DNA from: Sipunculus nudus
Taxonomy: Eukaryota; Annelida; Sipuncula; Golfingiida; Sipunculidae
Assembly (NCBI GenBank): GCA_026874595.1
Contig: CM049306.1
Span: 91,774,642 to 91,838,641, forward strand
Length of the DNA stretch: 64,000 bases
Direction: 5' to 3'
Each line of letters starts with the position of its first letter. Position 1 is the stretch's first letter. The notes beneath the pieces are model-generated. The model ran no database searches, was not told the DNA's origin, and saw nothing but the letters and a program-made list of their open reading frames with translations. Shown one piece after another: positions 35,029 to 47,215 of the stretch. A program made the position numbers and the translations under genes.

Positions 35029-38000
35029 TTTACCTCAGCTGACTATAAGTCATCTGAGCTATAGTCGTGGTCCATTGTCCGTCCGTCTGTCCGTCCATCC
35101 GTCCGTAGATGTGGCACGTTTTGAAACCGTAGGACCTAGGAATCCAAAATTCGGCATAATGTTAGATGTCCCCAAGATCTCCTACCAAGCTGAAAACTGA
35201 GTCTTTGCGACTTCGTTCCTTTGAGAAATTAAGGAAAAACCTCAATTTTTTATAAAAAAAACCTATTTTCACACTTTAGGACTGCCTAATATCAAAACGA
35301 CTCATCTGTTTTTCCTCATATTTACCATAAATATTCCTCTATATAGTTCCTATGTACATGCCAGAAATTATGTCTGTATTATATAATTTAAAAAAGTTAT
35401 GGGCCCAAACAAAATGCATTTTGTAAAAAATCAGGAAAGATATTTGATCACTTAACACAAAACATGTTAAAGCTATGGACATTTTTTCTAGTAATATAAC
35501 TTTAATTAATCAAAATTTAATTGTATACCAAAAATTAGATCAAAATCTTTTAAATTTTTTAAAATATTAACAAAAATAAAAAATTGGTACCTTAAATTTA
35601 GCCCAACTTTGACCATGGCATGTTTTTTTCCTGTAAGTACTGTGGATTTAATTTTCACAGCGTGTTTTTGTTAGCATTTTGTCTGTTAACACCAAAAATG
35701 TGAAACCAGTTGATCAAAAATTGTAGATTTTATACAAGTTTTCAAACACCATGTAACATATTGTTTACATGAAGCTAGTGTTATGCAGTTTGCAAGAGCT
35801 CAGCTCCCCAGCTTCAGCTCTCAGTTCCTAAAATTTGGCATACAATTAGATGTCTCCAAAATCCCCTACCATGCCAAGAATTTGGTCACTAGGACTTCAT
35901 ACCTTCGAGATATTAATGAAAAACTTCATTTTTCCATTAAAAACCCATTGTTACACTTCAAGACTGCCTAATATCAAAACAACTGATCTGACTTTAATCA
36001 TATATAATATACATATTTTTCTATACATTCTCTATGCACATGCCAGAACTGATGTCAGTATTGCGTAATTGTTTTGAGTTATGGGCCCAAACATAATGCA
36101 CTTTGTAAAAAAATCAAGAAAAATATATTTACTCCCTTAACAAGGAGATTGCTGAAGCTAGAGATTTTTAGCTCAGCTGACTATAAGTCATCTGAGCTAT
36201 AGTCATGGTCCATTGTCCGTCTTCCGTCCGTTTGTCCGTCCGTCCGTCCGTCCGTCTGTCTGTCCGTCTGTCTGTCCGTCCGTAAGACTGGCACGTTTCG
36301 ACACCATTGGACCTACGAATCTGAATTTCGGCATACAGTTAGATGTCCCCATAATCTCCTACCATGCCAAAAATTGGGTCAATAGGACTTCGTTCCTTTG
36401 AGATATTAAGGAAAAACCTCAATTTTTTTATTAGAAATCTATTTTCACACTTCAGGACTGCCTAATATCAAAACCACTCATCTGGTTTTCTTCATATTTA
36501 CCATAAATATTCCTCTATATAGTTCCTATGTACTTGCCAGATATTAAGTCAGTATTATATAATTTAAAAAAGTTATTGGCCCAAACATAATGCACTTTGA
36601 ATAAAAATCAGGAAGATATTTGATCACTTAACACAAAACATGTTAAAGCTATGGACCTTTTTCCCAGTAATACAACTTTAATTAATCAAAATTTAATAGT
36701 ATACCAAAAATTTGATCAAAATCTGTTAATTTTTTTTAAATATTGGCAAAAATATAAAATTGGTACCTTAAGTTTTGCCCAACTTTGGCCATGGCACGTT
36801 TTTTTCCTGTAAGTACTGTGGATTTAATTTTCACACCATGTATACATAAGGATTTAATCTGTTAAAATCTGAAATTTGAAAATAAAAGCTGCAAAATTAG
36901 GCTAGTTATTGAATTTTTTTGGAGGCTCTTGTTGTATTCCCTTACATTGTCAAGCAGTCCACTTTGATGACTGTAGGTCATTCAGTGCACATCTCTATGC
37001 TCCCCAGGCTGTTGACATAATTTTAGATGTCCCCAAAATCTCCTACCATACCGAAAATTGGGTCATTAGGACTTTGTTCCTTCGAGATATTAAGGAAAAA
37101 AACTCCGTTTTCCATAAAAAAAAGCCATTGTTACACTTCAAGGCTGCCTAATATCAAAACCACTGATCTGTTTTTGATCGTATTTAGTATTCACATTCTT
37201 TTATACATTTTCTATGAACATACCAAAAATTAGGTCAGTATTGAGTATTATTTTGAAGTAATGGGCCAAAACATAATGCAATTTTTTAAAAAATCAGGAA
37301 ATATATTTACTCACATGAGAATTGCTGAACCTAGAGACCTTTTTTCAGGAATATAACTTTATTTAATCAAAATTCAATTGTTTACCCAAAATTAGATCTG
37401 AATTTTGCAAATTTTTCAAGTTATTAGCATAAATAAAAAACAATACCTTAAATTTTGTCCAACTTTGGCACTGTTGATTTAATTTTCCCAGCATATATGC
37501 ATAAGGATTTAATCTTTTAAAATCTGAACTTTCAAAAGAAATTGATTGGAATGAATAGCTTTTATTCATGTTTTCACACACCATGTCAAGTGTTGTTTAC
37601 ATCTAACCCACCTAGTAGTACAGCCTTCACTTGCATTATGTAACCCACCCCAGGCAGCTTACCTTGGCCCAGCTTGGCCACTACTAGGCTTCCCCTGGCC
37701 CTGCACTCATCCCCCCCCCCCTCCCAGCTGGTGCATAAACTAGATGAATGTTATAATTTTTCTGTATTTTATTTTATTCTTGGACATGCTACATTTTAGA
37801 TTTTGTATTGAACCACCAGGGTTACAATGATTAAAGTGTACATTTAATTGTGTCCACAAAGTGGTGTATTGCTGTGAAAGTCTGGATGTTCATGAGATAA
37901 GTAATTCCTTACTTCAGAAGAGTAAAAACTTCACCAGGTGTGAAATTGACTATTAATTCCAGTAATTAATTAAAACTGGGATAGTAATTAGCACAATGAT

Positions 38001-40831
38001 ATTGTTTGTCCCTCATTCAACCAACAGTGTGTATACTTTATTTGAAAAGATGTTTTATTTTGTCAAATTTACTTTTATTTTATTTTGGTGAATAAAATTA
38101 AGCATGTCCTGAAAACTCCAGTATGCAAAACTTTTTAATAGTGATTCAAGGAATATTCTTGTAGATGCCATGTTGTGGCATTATTTTCTTTTAAAATCAG
38201 TTAAAACATTTATGATTTAAAAATAATAAAATATATGTGTATGCATAATATGACCCAATGTTTTTTACTCTGTATATATAATGATTGCAACTTTTGCAAC
38301 AATTCTAATATTTTAACTTATATTTTCAGGTTTTTTAATTAAAAATTTATAAACCTGTAAATAAAAAAATGATACAGATAAAAACTTCTTAATGGAAAAA
38401 GTGGATCTGCTTAAAAAAATAGGATTATATATAAACTTAAATGCATTATTCTCTTGAAAGTGAAATAAAGGTATTAGTCCATTCTGTCCACTTGCCTGTC
38501 CATCTGTAAATTTTCGTATGCAACACAGTATCTCAAAACTTTTACTGTTTTTCTTCATGACAGTCTTGTCAGAGTATTAGTTTGCAATCATATATTTAGA
38601 ACTTTACTATAACCAAGTAGGAGGGCCCCTTTCCTCTTAGCTTTTCATAATCTTATATAAATGAAAAACATTACAATAGAATATTTCTACATCCACCTTC
38701 GTGCTGCCCTCACTTTTCCTTTCTGTGAACCCCATCCCAAAGTCAGCCTCAGTAAGCAAGAACAAGATGAATCAGATATATTCATACTTTAATATTTTGT
38801 ATAACTATTCGTCCATAGGTACCTATGTACATGCCAGAAATTATGTCAATATTGTGTAATATGTAGACATAGTGGGCATCACAATAATGTACCTTGTCAA
38901 GACTAAAGAGATATTGTGTCATACAGTCACATATTCATAAATCACTTCATCAGCATAGTTAATCATAACATCATATCTATCAAATTGAACGCTTGCAGAC
39001 TACCATACACTTTAGATCCTTCAACAAATAGCCTTATCATCTACTACTGCTTATTACTGCTGTCATTGCATTCATATTTGCTCAAATATATCACAATTTT
39101 CAACCCCTCCTAAATAAATAAAAAATAAACCACTTTATTTGACTCTATTAATCCATCAGTCAGGTAATTTCATTTATCATTTACTCACATATTACATTAC
39201 ATTCCTTTATAATAGCCCAACATGTACATGATATTCATAAGCTTTATCGACTCGATATAGTATCACAGTGGAGAAACATTTATAGTCCAATCACGATCAG
39301 CTGAGCGCCGTGACCCATGGGTCCCTTGTTTTGTCAGGAATGTAACATTATTTAATCAAGATTCAATTGAATACCCAAAATTTGGTTCTGAATTTTTCAA
39401 ATTTTATAAGTTATTAGTATAAATATAAAATTAGTACCTTATATTTTGCTCAACTTTGACCATGGCACGTTTGTTTCCTGTGAGCACTGTTGATATAATT
39501 TTCATGTCATGCACACATAAGGATTTCAGCTTTTTAGTTTAGAAAGCTGAGAGGAATTGGCCAAAAATTGCAGCTTTCAGTGTTAATGTTTCTATGAGAC
39601 CATGTCAGATCTTGGCCCTCTCCAGCCCCTCTTGAGTCACCTGTATGTTGACCTTGTTGAACTTTCAGCAAATTATGCATGCTTCAGACAAGGCATAAAC
39701 TGGGGCTCCAGGCAGCTTATTATATAATGGCCAGGTACTTGATCCAGGTGTCAAACCCAACTCATCTAGTAGTTTTAACCAAAAATATAACAATAAACAA
39801 TAAATTAATAAATATTTATTGGTTTTTAATAACAAATTAAAGAAAAATAGAAAAGGAATTTGTTAGTTTATAATAACAGGAAATTAACTTGCAGTTACTG
39901 ATGATATAAGAATCTTGTATCGATGGATAGAATGTCATGTATTCCAAATAACACCATGCAGTCACCTATGGTATTTTTCAGTTCAATTTTAATGATAAAA
40001 AAGTAAATCATATTATTCATTACTAATGATTTGGGATCATATGAAGGAAATTAATGATAGACAAAGATGCAGTTGATAATATTAATCTAGATTCCTACTA
40101 TGTCTAGTGTGTACATTGATGTGAAATTAGTCCAAAATGAATATATTACATTTATTTTTTTAAATATAAATAAAAGCCATAAAACCAGGTACTTATGATC
40201 ATTATTTAAATGTGTTAATTTTGTATATTATGGATTCTCAACATCATTGTTTGGTGAAAACTGAATAAATACCCGACATGGTGCGAATAATTTGCAATTG
40301 TATTTAAATACGAATATGAATATGTACTCCATTATAAAATTTCTTGCATAAAGAACGGGAATTCAGGTAAAAATGAAAGTATATGAATTCCAGTGCAAAC
40401 ACTTTCAAAATGTATTCATGAATGCATTCATGAATATATTCTTTAATATTATTTTAATAATCATTTCAGTTATATTTCATTTTAAAAAATCATAAGATTC
40501 TCTTATTATTTTTAATAAAAATTATGTTTGGGACAATATTTGTAATTTTTTTAATTAATAGTTAAACTCTTATACTATATGTTCTGCTTATAAGTTATAT
40601 GGCCAAGTCAAAATCTGTGTGACAATAGTACTCCATTTGTTAATAAAATAAATGAAATCAATCCTCTTCCCTGTCTCCTAAGATACTATCAAAATCATAC
40701 ATAAGCTAAACAACAACAACTCATAATACAGCTTATATTTATTACCACACAAAACCAGCACGTGAATCATATCTAAATCATATTTTTTTATCATATATAA
40801 CAGCTGAGCCCTGTGACCCATAGGTCCCTTG
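35029..40831 (+). mobile_element. Composite B: nested Helitron2-like elements
   Basis: It starts TTTACCTCAGCTGACTATAAG with a GTCC-rich tract at 35077-35107. It ends CAGCTGAGC, GACCCATAGGTC (one mismatch in the palindrome) and CTTG (40828-40831). A complete second element is inserted at 36167-39328. Large parts are close paralogues of composite A (for example 37903-39328 with 25389-26878, and 39331-40831 with 27487-28994). It abuts the right end of the intact MITE rather than interrupting it. Confidence 0.75.
36167..39328 (+). mobile_element. Inner Helitron2-like element of composite B, T|T insertion
   Basis: It starts TTTAGCTCAGCTGACTATAAG, followed by a (GTCC/GTCT)n tract at 36216-36282. 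It ends TCAGCTGAGC (39297-39306), GACCCATGGGTC (39312-39323) and CTTG (39325-39328). Left flank GAGATT and right flank TTTTGTCAGG join to the uninterrupted GAGATTTTTTGTCAGG found at 27479-27494 in composite A. The insertion is therefore precise, lies in a T-run and has no target duplication. Confidence 0.85.
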
Positions 40832-43380
40832 TTTGGACTAGGAAGTATTTTTTACATACCCTACATGCCTTTTTTACCAATGTAGTTGGAGATTTAATAT
40901 TCTAAGAGAAAGAAGAAATACTGATATTGTTATGAGAGCTCAGAAGAAAAAAAAATAGATTTTTTTTATGTTGTGAAACAAACCTGTTTACTTTAAGATG
41001 GGTAAATTAATATGAACATAAAGTTCATAAATATTTGCACATAAATATATAAATGGACTAGCTAGTGTTATAATTACTAGGTTAATGATTATTAGACAAG
41101 ATCATGTTTAGTTCAGGCAGAGCCATGTACCAAACACACCATAGTAATCACAATTGTCACTAATTAACGGTTAACACATTTAATTATAGAGGTCTCAAAA
41201 AGTTTGAGCAGAATTTACGTGAAATGATGTAGAGATAATTTTATATAAGAAATTTATATTTATAAATCACTTATTTAAAAAAATAATATTCACAGTGTAA
41301 TGGAATACCAAGTTGATGAGAACTCCACTTTTTTACACAGACCTGTATCCAATAATATTAACCAGAATTTTCAAAATTAATGGAATTATAATACTGTAGT
41401 AAATGAAGATAATCAGCTTATATATGTACTAACCATATATTTCTCAATGTATATCCATTATTCCTCACAGAAATCAAGAAAGTGTAAAATTAAATTTTTG
41501 TCAGTTATTGTTTATACTGTTCCTCTCAACATTTTTATTTATCACAGATCTCACTTTAATAAACTTGTGTAAAGTTTTATCAATTCTTGAATCTTGTTCT
41601 GAATAATTAGGAAACAATATCAAATATCAATGATTAGTATAAAAATGCCAAAGACTTTGAAAATACAAACTGTATGCCCTAATATTAACTCTGATTTCGA
41701 AATTATGGCAGTAATCTTCCCTCTTTGGCTGTACACACAGTGGATCTTTTCATTAATGCAAATTATAAATTTTCCCAGTTCAAGGCCTACCTGTTCTGAC
41801 AAGTCGTAATTCAAGTGACACTTCCTAATCTGCATTACTGTTATATCATAAGTCAATTTGATGCATATTCCAGTCTGCCACTCTTTGATGTACATTTTCT
41901 TTCCATTTAATCTTTATGGGCATGGGAGTCATTATGAAAAACTCGCCATTCCATAGTCGTTTATACATGGAAAGTTGCGTCACATCCAAACTTGATCAAC
42001 TACAGACACGTCATGAAATCTATTGCCTGCCCGGTTGATTGCTGGGTTCTAGCTGACCTTTAAAGTCGTGTAGAGGAAGTTCATGCCCCAGGTCACCTGT
42101 GCAATGACCTTTACATCCACAGGTCAACTAAGCCTTCTGTGAATGATAACAACAATTATAAACTCCGATATTAAGAACCGTTAGGTCACCGTCACCATCT
42201 CATGGTTTTCAAGCATATTGGATAACAATTTTATAACATTTCATATGAGCGGCAAATACAAGTAAAGGATTTCCTTCGTGTTTTACCTCATGACAATCGT
42301 ATGCCCCGTCAGTATTACGGGACGCATGCATTATGGTCAATCGTGTGTTGATGTATCCTTGAATTTTTTAATAAAGACATATTAATAAAGTACAATGAAA
42401 TAACAAACACCGTACAGGTATATATTTTACTTTAAATGAAATTGCCACATACGTACCTAAATTCCATGGGAACTGACATTGTTTGGTGTAATGACGGATC
42501 TTGTTCAATACGGCTGAGGTTGCCAGATATCCAAGCCATTTGAACAAAATCACTGATAATGATGGAAATTGCCTGACCAGTATATAAAGCGTTCTTTACC
42601 CCTGACTGACATATTTAAGTGAATTCACCAATACCGTACATGTGCCGCGGCTTGATGGTAAGTTGTAACAATTAATTCAAGGGTTAGTAAATTCAGTTTT
42701 TGAGCCCATTTTAGAAATTAGGTGAATTAATTCATACTAAATCATTCTTTCATCCTTCAGTTGTCTTTAGTTAGTTTAAAATATGCCCAGTGCGGCAAAA
42801 TTATCCTTGTCTAATGAATCCACTCTGCTTAAGACAATGTTTTAGGATATAAACAGACGCTCGATTGTGATAGTATTTTGCCGCAGACTCTTTATTATAT
42901 TAATACAGTCATTTTTACTTGATATTTGCATTCTAATGTTACTTAACCATGTAAGAAATGGCAATAATGACATTCTTTCACTGCACAAAATGTTATCTGA
43001 CACAGCTGAGTCTGGCACTGTAGAAATCTTACCTGACAATTGAAGCCTGACTTTATATGTAATGATTCTGTTGTTATTCCTTAAATATAAGCTGTCAATT
43101 TATTTTTATGTTTAAATGATTTATCTAGTTTATAACTACTGCAGTATACAGGGACATTGGTTTTAGTCTTGCACCGCTAGGAATGATACTTAAAGTCCAT
43201 AATTATCAGGTGGTTGGGACACCTCTTAAGTCTGGGTGCATCCTATATTATGGACTTTTTCTGAAACATAACAACAACAGCTATTCGCCAGGGGATCTTA
43301 AAATTCCTTGTGCGACTTGTAATAAGGATGCGACTTCTACAACAACTTTTACGGTACATCTAAAATCCATAAATTTGGGT
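40832..43380. other. No gene or named repeat seen
   Basis: AT-rich, with a slightly higher-GC patch near 41930-42330. Short ORFs such as 42842-43039 (-) have no recognised domain. Confidence 0.5.
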
Positions 43381-43420
43381 AAAAATAGGTTAAGGCATTT
43401 TGGTGCTTTAACCTATTTTT
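43381..43420. repeat. Perfect 13-bp stem hairpin
   Basis: AAAAATAGGTTAA (43381-43393) and TTAACCTATTTTT (43408-43420) around a 14-base loop, just upstream of a Helitron2-like 5' end. Confidence 0.85.
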
Positions 43421-43449
43421 TGCAGCACAGTTAAATGTTATATTCCTTT

Positions 43450-44540
43450 TTTAGCTCAGCTGACTTTCAGTCATGCTGGGCTATAGCGATGGGTCTTTGT
43501 CCGTCGTCCTTCCGTCTGTCCGTCCGGCCGTCCGGCCGTTAGCAGGGCACAAATCGTAACCGTAGGGGCTAGGGCCATGAACCCTATGCAGTCTTAGAGG
43601 TTATAAAAAGATCTCCTTGCAAACCTGAAATTAGGTCACTGCGACCTATATTCTCGATGTTATGGGGTGTGTTTGCACCCCCCAGAAATAACTCTTTTGA
43701 CAAAATTTTCATCCCAAACCTTCCATCTTTCACATACAGCTCACCTACCAACAGGGGAAGAACCATAATTTTTTGAGGTCAAAAGGTCAAAGGTCACAGG
43801 AGCCTCTTCTTTGAAAAGCCTGTGGATGCATTTTAAGCCAACCCTTTCATCCCAATTCTTTGATCTTTCACATATAGCTCACCTACTAAGTTGGAGAAGA
43901 ATCCTATAGATTTTGAGGTCACAAGGTCAAAGGTCAGGGTCACAGGATCCACTTCTTTGAAAAGGTTGTGGACACATTTCAAGCTAGACTTTTCATTCCA
44001 AACCTTCCAGCACTGATATCACTTCTCTGCCAACAGGGGAAAAGACCTGTTGATTTTGAGGTCAAAGGTCAAGTTCACAGCACCCACTTCTTGCGAGGAG
44101 TCATTTTCAGGCAAACTTTTCAATCTGTACCTTCCATCTGTCATATATGGCTTACCTACCAATAAGGGAAGAAGCCTATTGATGTTGAGGTCAAAAAGTC
44201 AAAGGTCAAAGTCACAATATTTAATTGTTCTAAATGCTTGTGAGCATATTTCAAGTGTAACTGTTCAACCCAAACCTTCAGTCTTTCACATATGCCACAT
44301 CTATGCATCACTCAGTTTGACTCAAACTTCATATTTATGGGTCTTTTTGCTTGAATAAATAACTTATTGATTTTGTGATCAGCTGGTCAGCAGGTTAAAG
44401 GTTGCAGGTCAAAGTTATTCACCCATTGGTTGCCAAGTAATTACACCAGATTTAAGTAGTTAGTAGTTACCCATCATTTAGAAAGAATCCAGTTGATATG
44501 TGGGCAAAAGGCCAAGGTCATAGGTCAGGGATGTTCACAA
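43450..44540 (+). mobile_element. Helitron2-like element with AGGTCA arrays
   Basis: It starts TTTAGCTCAGCTGAC, then a hairpin partner GCTGGGCTATAG and a GTCC/GGCC-rich tract at 43499-43540. The body has four or five imperfect paragraphs of about 140-150 bp. Each includes CAAACCTTCCATCTTTCACATA and a block of AGGTCA repeats (43776-43796, 43916-43942, 44059-44071, 44187-44212). The 3' end is not clear. Confidence 0.65.
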
Positions 44541-44952
44541 TTACTTATTTTATAGACCATCTCTATTTTTTCTTGTAAATATAACCATCCCACTCCAGCT
44601 GGTACATCTCCCTGTGTGGCTGTAATTGTGAGTGACACTGGTGACATATGACTCCCTTTTGTATCAGCCTATTAAGTGATAAGGCTCAGAGATAAGTACC
44701 TCGTTACACCATAACAAAAACACTTTTGTCGGAATGCTTCAGCCAGGCATTAAGACTATGAGAGTATAGTATTATGGTTTAGCTACTGATTTATAAGATG
44801 ATGGGAACATTTTGCAGTTTATTTTATGGAATCCTAGCAATAAACTGAATATTTTAATATATATCACCACATATAAAAGCAAGTGTTTGTTCTCATAATA
44901 TGTGGATGTGTACCTTGATTTAGGATGGCTTTTTGTTTTATTTCAAGACTCT
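44541..44952. other. No gene seen
   Basis: AT-rich, between repeat elements. No exon recognised. Confidence 0.45.
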
Positions 44953-46150
44953 TAGTCATGCTTTCTCCATTTCTTTTCTTTCAGGTTTGGCAGTTTACCT
45001 ACCCTGCTGACCCCATTGAAAAGCAGAGTGATAATAAAAAATATTGGACTTACACTTTTTACAATTGCATATCTATAAATCTGATATGAGGGCCTGGACA
45101 TGCCTTTTGAATTATTTTGGGCATTCATTACTGCATAATTTGCCCCAAGTTTGGTCTCTTATTGGAGAATGTGGGATATCAAATGGCATACTTGTCAGAA
45201 ATCCATTATGTCTGTCTGCCACCTTAGAAATTCTTTCTTCAGTGCAGTTTCAGTAATTTTTCTTTAATGTTTGGTCCGATTTAGAGAATGTTTGTTGTCT
45301 GATTTCAGACTTGTCAGAAGTCCAATATGGCCACCAGGCAACCATCTTTTAATTCCTTTTGATCATATTATCTCAAGAACAGTTAAAGTGAATGTATTTG
45401 GATGTATATTTATGTAATCTTGTAAAGGATTAGGTCAAATATTTCTGATTAAATATTACCATCATTTATAAAAGTGCAGTACAGTTGGCTTGTTTTGAAT
45501 AAAATTTCATACAGAAGCACCTGTTTCTCAATAATTCTTGTATATATTTCCTTGATTTTTGCTATATATTTTGATCTTATATTTGCCCTTTGTGGTGTTC
45601 CTTTTAAGACTGACAGGTTTCAAGCAAGCTGTTGGAATAGTTCCTGATAGCTTAACAATCATGCATTTTCCTCAGACCATCAATTCACTGTGTTTTAACC
45701 AGACATAAGTGATATATATTTCTGTTGTCATAGGAAATTTTCAACAAATTTGCAAATTGGTTCTTCAAAATTTGACTGGAAGTTGTGAATCTCAGTCCAT
45801 GATGTCACAGGTCATGCTTGTTTTACAAGACCTTTAGTCATGCTTTCTGCATTTGTTTTCTTTCAGGTTTTGCAGTTTACCTACCCTGCTGATCCCATTG
45901 AAAAGCAGTGTTAATGAAAAATATTGGACTTACACTTTTTACATTTACATATCTATAAATCTAATATGAGGGCCTGAAAATGCCTTTTGAATTGTTTTGG
46001 GCATTCATTACTGTAACATCCTTTGGAGAATTTGCTACAAGTTTGGTCTCTTATTGGAGGATGTGTGATATCAAATGTCAGACTTGTCAGAAATCCATTA
46101 TGTCTGCCAGTTAGCCACCTTAGAAATCCTTTTGTCAGTGCAGTTTCAGT
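44953..46150 (+). repeat. Direct repeats of about 310 bp, 882 bp apart
   Basis: 44953-45254 and 45835-46150 are close copies starting TAGTCATGCTTTCT.CATTT. Each contains TTTCAGGTTT.GCAGTTTACCTACCCTGCTGA.CCCATTGAAAAGCAG. In copy 1 that frame stays open for 34 codons; in copy 2 it stops at once. The intervening sequence has related motifs (ACTTGTCAGAAGTCCAATATGG), so this is probably the body of a Helitron-type repeat rather than duplicated exons. Confidence 0.7.
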
Positions 46151-46154
46151 GATA

Positions 46155-46621
46155 TTTAGTTCAGCTGACTTTTAGTCATGCTGTGCTATAGCGATGGGTC
46201 TTTGTCTGTCGTCCTTTCGTCTGTCCGTCTGGCCAGCAGTCCGGCCGTTAGCAGGGAACAAATTGTAAGGGCTAGATACATGAACCCTATGCAGTCTTAT
46301 AGGTTCTTAAAAGATCTCCTTGCAGATCTGAAATTAGGTCACTGTGACCTATATTCTCTGAGTTACGGGGTGTGTTTGCACCTCCCAGAATTAATTCTTA
46401 TAGCCAAAATAATCATCCCAAACCTTACATGTCAATAGAGGAACAAACCTTTTGATATTTAGGTCTTAGGGTCAAATGTCAATGTCACAGGACCAGCTTC
46501 TTGAAAAAAGTTGTGGATGCATTTCAAGTCAGACTTTTCATCCCAAACCTTCCATCTTCCATGCAAGTATGATCAGATACCATAAGGTATACCATCAGGC
46601 TTTAAATACAGGTCATGCTTG
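46155..46621 (+). mobile_element. Second copy of the 43450-type element, shortened
   Basis: It starts TTTAGTTCAGCTGAC and follows the 43450 element closely (CTATAGCGATGGGTCTTTGTC, CCGTTAGCAGGG, CCTATGCAGTCTTA). A hairpin-like ATACCATAAGGTAT (46578-46591) precedes a possible 3' end CTTG at 46618-46621. Confidence 0.6.
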
Positions 46622-46861
46622 TTTTAACTATCTGTCTTAAACTCCCAACCATGCTGAATAGGTCTAATTACGCATACATGGAAGATCAGAAAAGTTATAC
46701 AAGTTTGAAAGGCTACTGTTTAACACCTCTATGGATTGTGTATTTGCTGCACCATGTTTAAGTTGGTGTCCTTGTTGCATATCCACTTTACCGAAGTATA
46801 TCAAGGTATATCTGTCATTATGGCAGCAACAAAGGCAGAAAGTTATTTCTGACCGATTCTT
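46622..46861. other. Spacer, nothing recognised
   Basis: No exon or repeat end recognised. Confidence 0.45.
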
Positions 46862-47215
46862 TTGCTCTGGGGTAAAGCACAAGGCTCAAAGCTGGGAGAT
46901 CATGAGTTTCGAACCTCAGCCAAGGTGGTGAGAATTTTCACGGTCCGCCCCCTCCCAGGGTGAGTGCTCTGCAGGCTTCACGGGGAGACTGTGCCCAACA
47001 GTCATGTTTCACTCGAAAAAGGGTGTGCTTTTTGGGGGTTCCTTAGTGTTATGACCCAGCAATGGGGATGACATGCACCCAGGACCTGCAGGAGTGATAC
47101 CCCGAGCCTGGTTGACGCCAGAATTATCACGTTCAAGCCCTTGTCACATTGTCCAAAACAGGAATGGAATTCTGCAGATGTACATAATACTTAGTTAAGC
47201 AAGCATTAAAAAATG
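46862..47215 (+). mobile_element. Candidate tRNA-derived SINE
   Basis: The head carries a box B-like GTTTCGAACC (46905-46914) and an upstream GGGGTAAAGC that could be a worn box A. A GC-rich body of about 250 bp follows and an A-rich tail near 47205. The head-body-tail layout and GC content stand out from the AT-rich surroundings. No target duplication was identified. Confidence 0.5.

Noticed and set aside
22873-40831. LTR retrotransposon explanation for the long paired repeats
   Set aside because: There are no TG..CA ends, primer-binding sites, polypurine tracts or gag-pol frames. The repeats end in hairpins with CTTG instead.
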